DNA of 6,066 nt from NCBI GenBank assembly GCA_900548285.1, contig URKE01000069.1, forward strand, positions 1 to 6,066, written 5' to 3'. Position 1 is the first letter of the stretch. Each line of letters starts with the position of its first letter. The notes below the pieces were generated by a model that was given only the letters and a program-made list of their open reading frames with translations, was not told the DNA's origin and ran no database searches. Source of the stretch: an uncultured Eubacteriales bacterium. Its GTDB lineage: Bacteria; Bacillota; Clostridia; Christensenellales; Borkfalkiaceae. The position numbers were made by a program, and so were the translations under genes. Of the stretch, positions 4,978 to 6,066 are shown one piece after another.

Positions 4978-5469
4978 ATGAACGAAAACCACAAACACGA
5001 ATCTACGAAAAAGAAACTGAAAATCATCGGCTTCATTATTGTCGGCGCAGGACTCGCGCTTTCCGTTACCGGACTGGTAAGTTTTTTCTCTGCGTTCAGA
5101 ACCGGCTCAACTCCGGATTTGTTCTTTTGCGCGATAATCGGGTTTCCGCTGCTCGGAATCGGCGCGAGTATCCTGAGTTTTGCTTTTAAACGCGAAATAA
5201 TGCGCTACGCGAAGAACGAAAGCGTCCCCGTGATAAACGAAGCGAGCGAAGAAATTACGCCCGCGGTAAAAAACGTTGCCGCCGCCGTCAACGAGGGATT
5301 GAAATCCGAAAAGACGATTACTTGCCCGAAGTGCGGAACGGCAAACCCCGCAGACGGGAAATTCTGCAAGGAATGCGGAACGGCTCTCGACGTGACCTGT
5401 CCGAACTGCGGCGAGAAAATATCGCCCGACGATAAATTCTGCAACAACTGCGGCGAGAAACTGAAATAA
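4978..5469 (+). CDS. Two-helix membrane protein with C-terminal double zinc ribbon
   Basis: The 163-residue product starts with a basic, polar segment (1-14), followed by two hydrophobic helices (about 16-39 and 48-70) joined by a short loop, a linker (71-112), and two zinc ribbons. Ribbon one uses Cys116/119 and Cys130/133 (CPKCG ... FCKECG); ribbon two uses Cys141/144 and Cys155/158 (CPNCG ... FCNNCG). This is the DZR/zinc-ribbon arrangement common in Firmicutes membrane proteins of unknown function, where the ribbons probably mediate protein contacts. Both termini should be cytoplasmic, placing the ribbons inside the cell. AAGGAA at 4964-4969 is the ribosome site. It lies 27 nt after the antiporter with no promoter between and a strong terminator after it, so the two form an operon. 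Whether it assists the antiporter is unknown. Confidence 0.9.
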   Translation: MNENHKHESTKKKLKIIGFIIVGAGLALSVTGLVSFFSAFRTGSTPDLFFCAIIGFPLLGIGASILSFAFKREIMRYAKNESVPVINEASEEITPAVKNVAAAVNEGLKSEKTITCPKCGTANPADGKFCKECGTALDVTCPNCGEKISPDDKFCNNCGEKLK

Positions 5470-5511
5470 TCGCAAGTTTAAATAATCAGATTCAAACAAT
5501 TAAACAAAACA

Positions 5512-5549
5512 AAAAAACGCGGCTATAACTCGTTTAGCGCGCGTTTTTT
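5512..5549. terminator. Bidirectional intrinsic terminator between convergent units
   Basis: AAAAAACGCG-GCTA (5512-5525) pairs with TAGC-GCGCGTTTTTT (5535-5549) across a 9-nt loop, with one bulged base. On the plus strand the stem ends in six T residues and closes the antiporter/zinc-ribbon operon 42 nt after its stop. On the minus strand it ends in seven T residues and can stop transcripts from the 85-aa gene. Confidence 0.92.
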
Positions 5550-5555
5550 GTTTAT

Positions 5556-5632
5556 GGACACCATTCGTTATCACTGACTTTTTGCAGCGATAAAGACACC
5601 TTTTCGGTAGTCGGTGATGACGAACGGAATCC
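5556..5632. repeat. Long imperfect inverted repeat (possible mobile or RNA element)
   Basis: The left arm 5561-5579 (CCATTCGTTATCACTGACT) and the right arm 5609-5627 (AGTCGGTGATGACGAACGG) are inverted copies with 16 of 19 identical. As plus-strand RNA, 18 of 19 positions pair if the two G-U pairs count. Beyond a 2-nt mismatch, GGA (5556-5558) and TCC (5630-5632) extend the stem. The 29-nt centre includes a small stem, ACC-TTTTC-GGT. No T-run follows, so it is not a terminator. It resembles a short MITE-like or REP-like intergenic element, but this has not been checked elsewhere in the genome. Confidence 0.7.
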
Positions 5633-5637
5633 CTGCC

Positions 5638-5705
5638 CGGCGTTGGCAGACAAAACCCCGATTACCTCATTCGGCGTTGACAGACAAAACCCCGATTTGC
5701 CATTC
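5638..5705. repeat. Two tandem copies of a 34-bp direct repeat
   Basis: Copy one (5638-5671) and copy two (5672-5705) begin with CGGCGTTG and share the string CAGACAAAACCCCGATT. The first 26 positions differ at one base (G5646 versus A5680); the ends diverge slightly (TACCTCATTCG versus TTGCC-ATTCG). Copies are directly adjacent with no unique spacer, so this is not a CRISPR array. It lies in the 3' flank of the 85-aa gene. Confidence 0.88.
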
Positions 5706-5714
5706 GTCCGTTTT

Positions 5715-5972
5715 TTAAAGTTTTTTCAGGGCTTTCAAAGCCCTTTTTACGGGTATCGGCGAGCATTTTTCGGAAACGTTTTTCTCTGCTTTGAGAACCT
5801 CGCCCGTTTCCGTTCCGCCGTTTCGGGTTTCCACGACGACTTTATCGCCGACGTTCGCCCTGAACTCGTCGCACAGATAAAATCCGATTTTACCCTCGGT
5901 TTCCGTTTTAACTTTTATAACGGTATGCGTTTCGTCGCCGTCCAGCACTCCGCCGCTTAACGAATGTATCAT
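5715..5972 (-). CDS. Small 85-aa protein, PSP1/KOW-like beta-barrel (tentative)
   Basis: A complete small gene starting at 5970-5972, with a strong GGAGGAG ribosome site (5979-5985) 6 nt upstream, which is the main reason to accept it. I do not recognise the protein with certainty. The centre reads VIKVKTETEGKIGFYLCDEF (18-37), then VGDKVVVETRNGGTETGEVL (41-60). This GDxVVVET-G-ExGxV pattern resembles the N-terminal beta-rich segment of PSP1/RicT proteins and small clostridial and phage proteins of the same fold, and suggests a single beta-barrel domain. A basic tail follows (VKRALKALKKL, 75-85). PSP1 proteins are much longer (about 270 residues), so this would be a stand-alone version. It converges on the zinc-ribbon gene, and its transcript probably runs to the terminator at 5512-5549 through both repeats. 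Confidence 0.75.
   Translation of the reverse strand: MIHSLSGGVLDGDETHTVIKVKTETEGKIGFYLCDEFRANVGDKVVVETRNGGTETGEVLKAEKNVSEKCSPIPVKRALKALKKL
5728..5748 (+). terminator. Plus-strand hairpin with T-run inside the 85-aa gene's 3' end
   Basis: AGGGCTTT (5728-5735), one base, AAAGCCCT (5737-5744), then T residues to 5748 form a perfect stem and U-run on the plus strand. It lies opposite the last codons of the minus-strand gene (RALKAL). It may stop plus-strand transcripts that escape the terminator at 5512-5549. On the minus strand the stem is followed by G and A residues, so it should not terminate the gene itself. Confidence 0.55.
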
Positions 5973-6066
5973 ATTTTTCTCCTCCCGGGTATGCCAGACA
6001 AGAATAAAACAAACCGTGGTCTGACGGCGAGTTTTTGACTAATACGTCGTTACGCTCGCGGCTTAT

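Noticed and set aside
5107..5499. 130-aa minus-strand frame opposite the zinc-ribbon gene
   Set aside because: The plus strand encodes eight correctly spaced cysteines and two membrane helices; the antisense frame has no such sense and no ribosome site.
5638..5705. CRISPR array
   Set aside because: There are only two adjacent copies with no unique spacers and no cas genes nearby.
5986..6066. Promoter or upstream gene end at the right edge
   Set aside because: No paired -35/-10 boxes stand out on the minus strand, and the sequence is too short to decide whether a gene ends here.

Overview
The window looks like a chromosomal piece of a Gram-positive, probably clostridial (Firmicutes), and likely uncultured bacterium. 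The evidence is the gene order rpmG-secE-nusG-rplK-rplA, the strong AGGAGG-type ribosome sites, consensus TTGACA/TATAAT promoters with 17-bp spacers, a short single-helix SecE, and L1-type RNA leaders of the Firmicutes kind. No taxonomic search could be run, so this placement is inference.

Left part (1-2390, minus strand): a translation/transcription/secretion operon reading right to left. The order is promoter (about 2359-2387), rpmG (L33, 53 aa), a 256-nt gap with a GC-rich hairpin and a 15-bp tandem duplication, secE, nusG (2 nt after secE), a 113-nt leader, rplK (L11), a 57-nt leader, and rplA (L1), which is cut by the window edge. Both the rplK and the rplA leaders contain a copy of the ribosomal-protein-L1 binding fold (GUGGGAG ... 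CGUUAU-ACCAC), which also resembles the L1 site of 23S rRNA. L1 therefore probably represses both its partner L11 and itself. A terminator-like hairpin between nusG and rplK may set how much transcription passes into the L11-L1 genes. The operon promoter carries an imperfect CIRCE-like inverted repeat at the predicted transcription start.

Middle part (2391-3633): a 259-aa soluble protein of unknown function on the minus strand, with a basic conserved-looking core and an acidic tail, driven by its own consensus promoter. A 366-nt intergenic stretch holds two divergent promoters, one for this protein and one for the plus-strand antiporter. The antiporter promoter has a near-perfect inverted repeat centred on its -10 box, a candidate operator, and a structured 5' leader.

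Right part (3634-6066): a plus-strand pair encoding a CPA2-type cation:proton antiporter and a small two-helix membrane protein with two C-terminal zinc ribbons. The pair ends at a strong bidirectional terminator (5512-5549). Beyond it lie a long imperfect inverted repeat, a two-copy 34-bp direct repeat, and a convergent 85-aa gene with a beta-barrel-like, PSP1-like sequence. The last ~80 nt show only that gene's ribosome site and no further gene.
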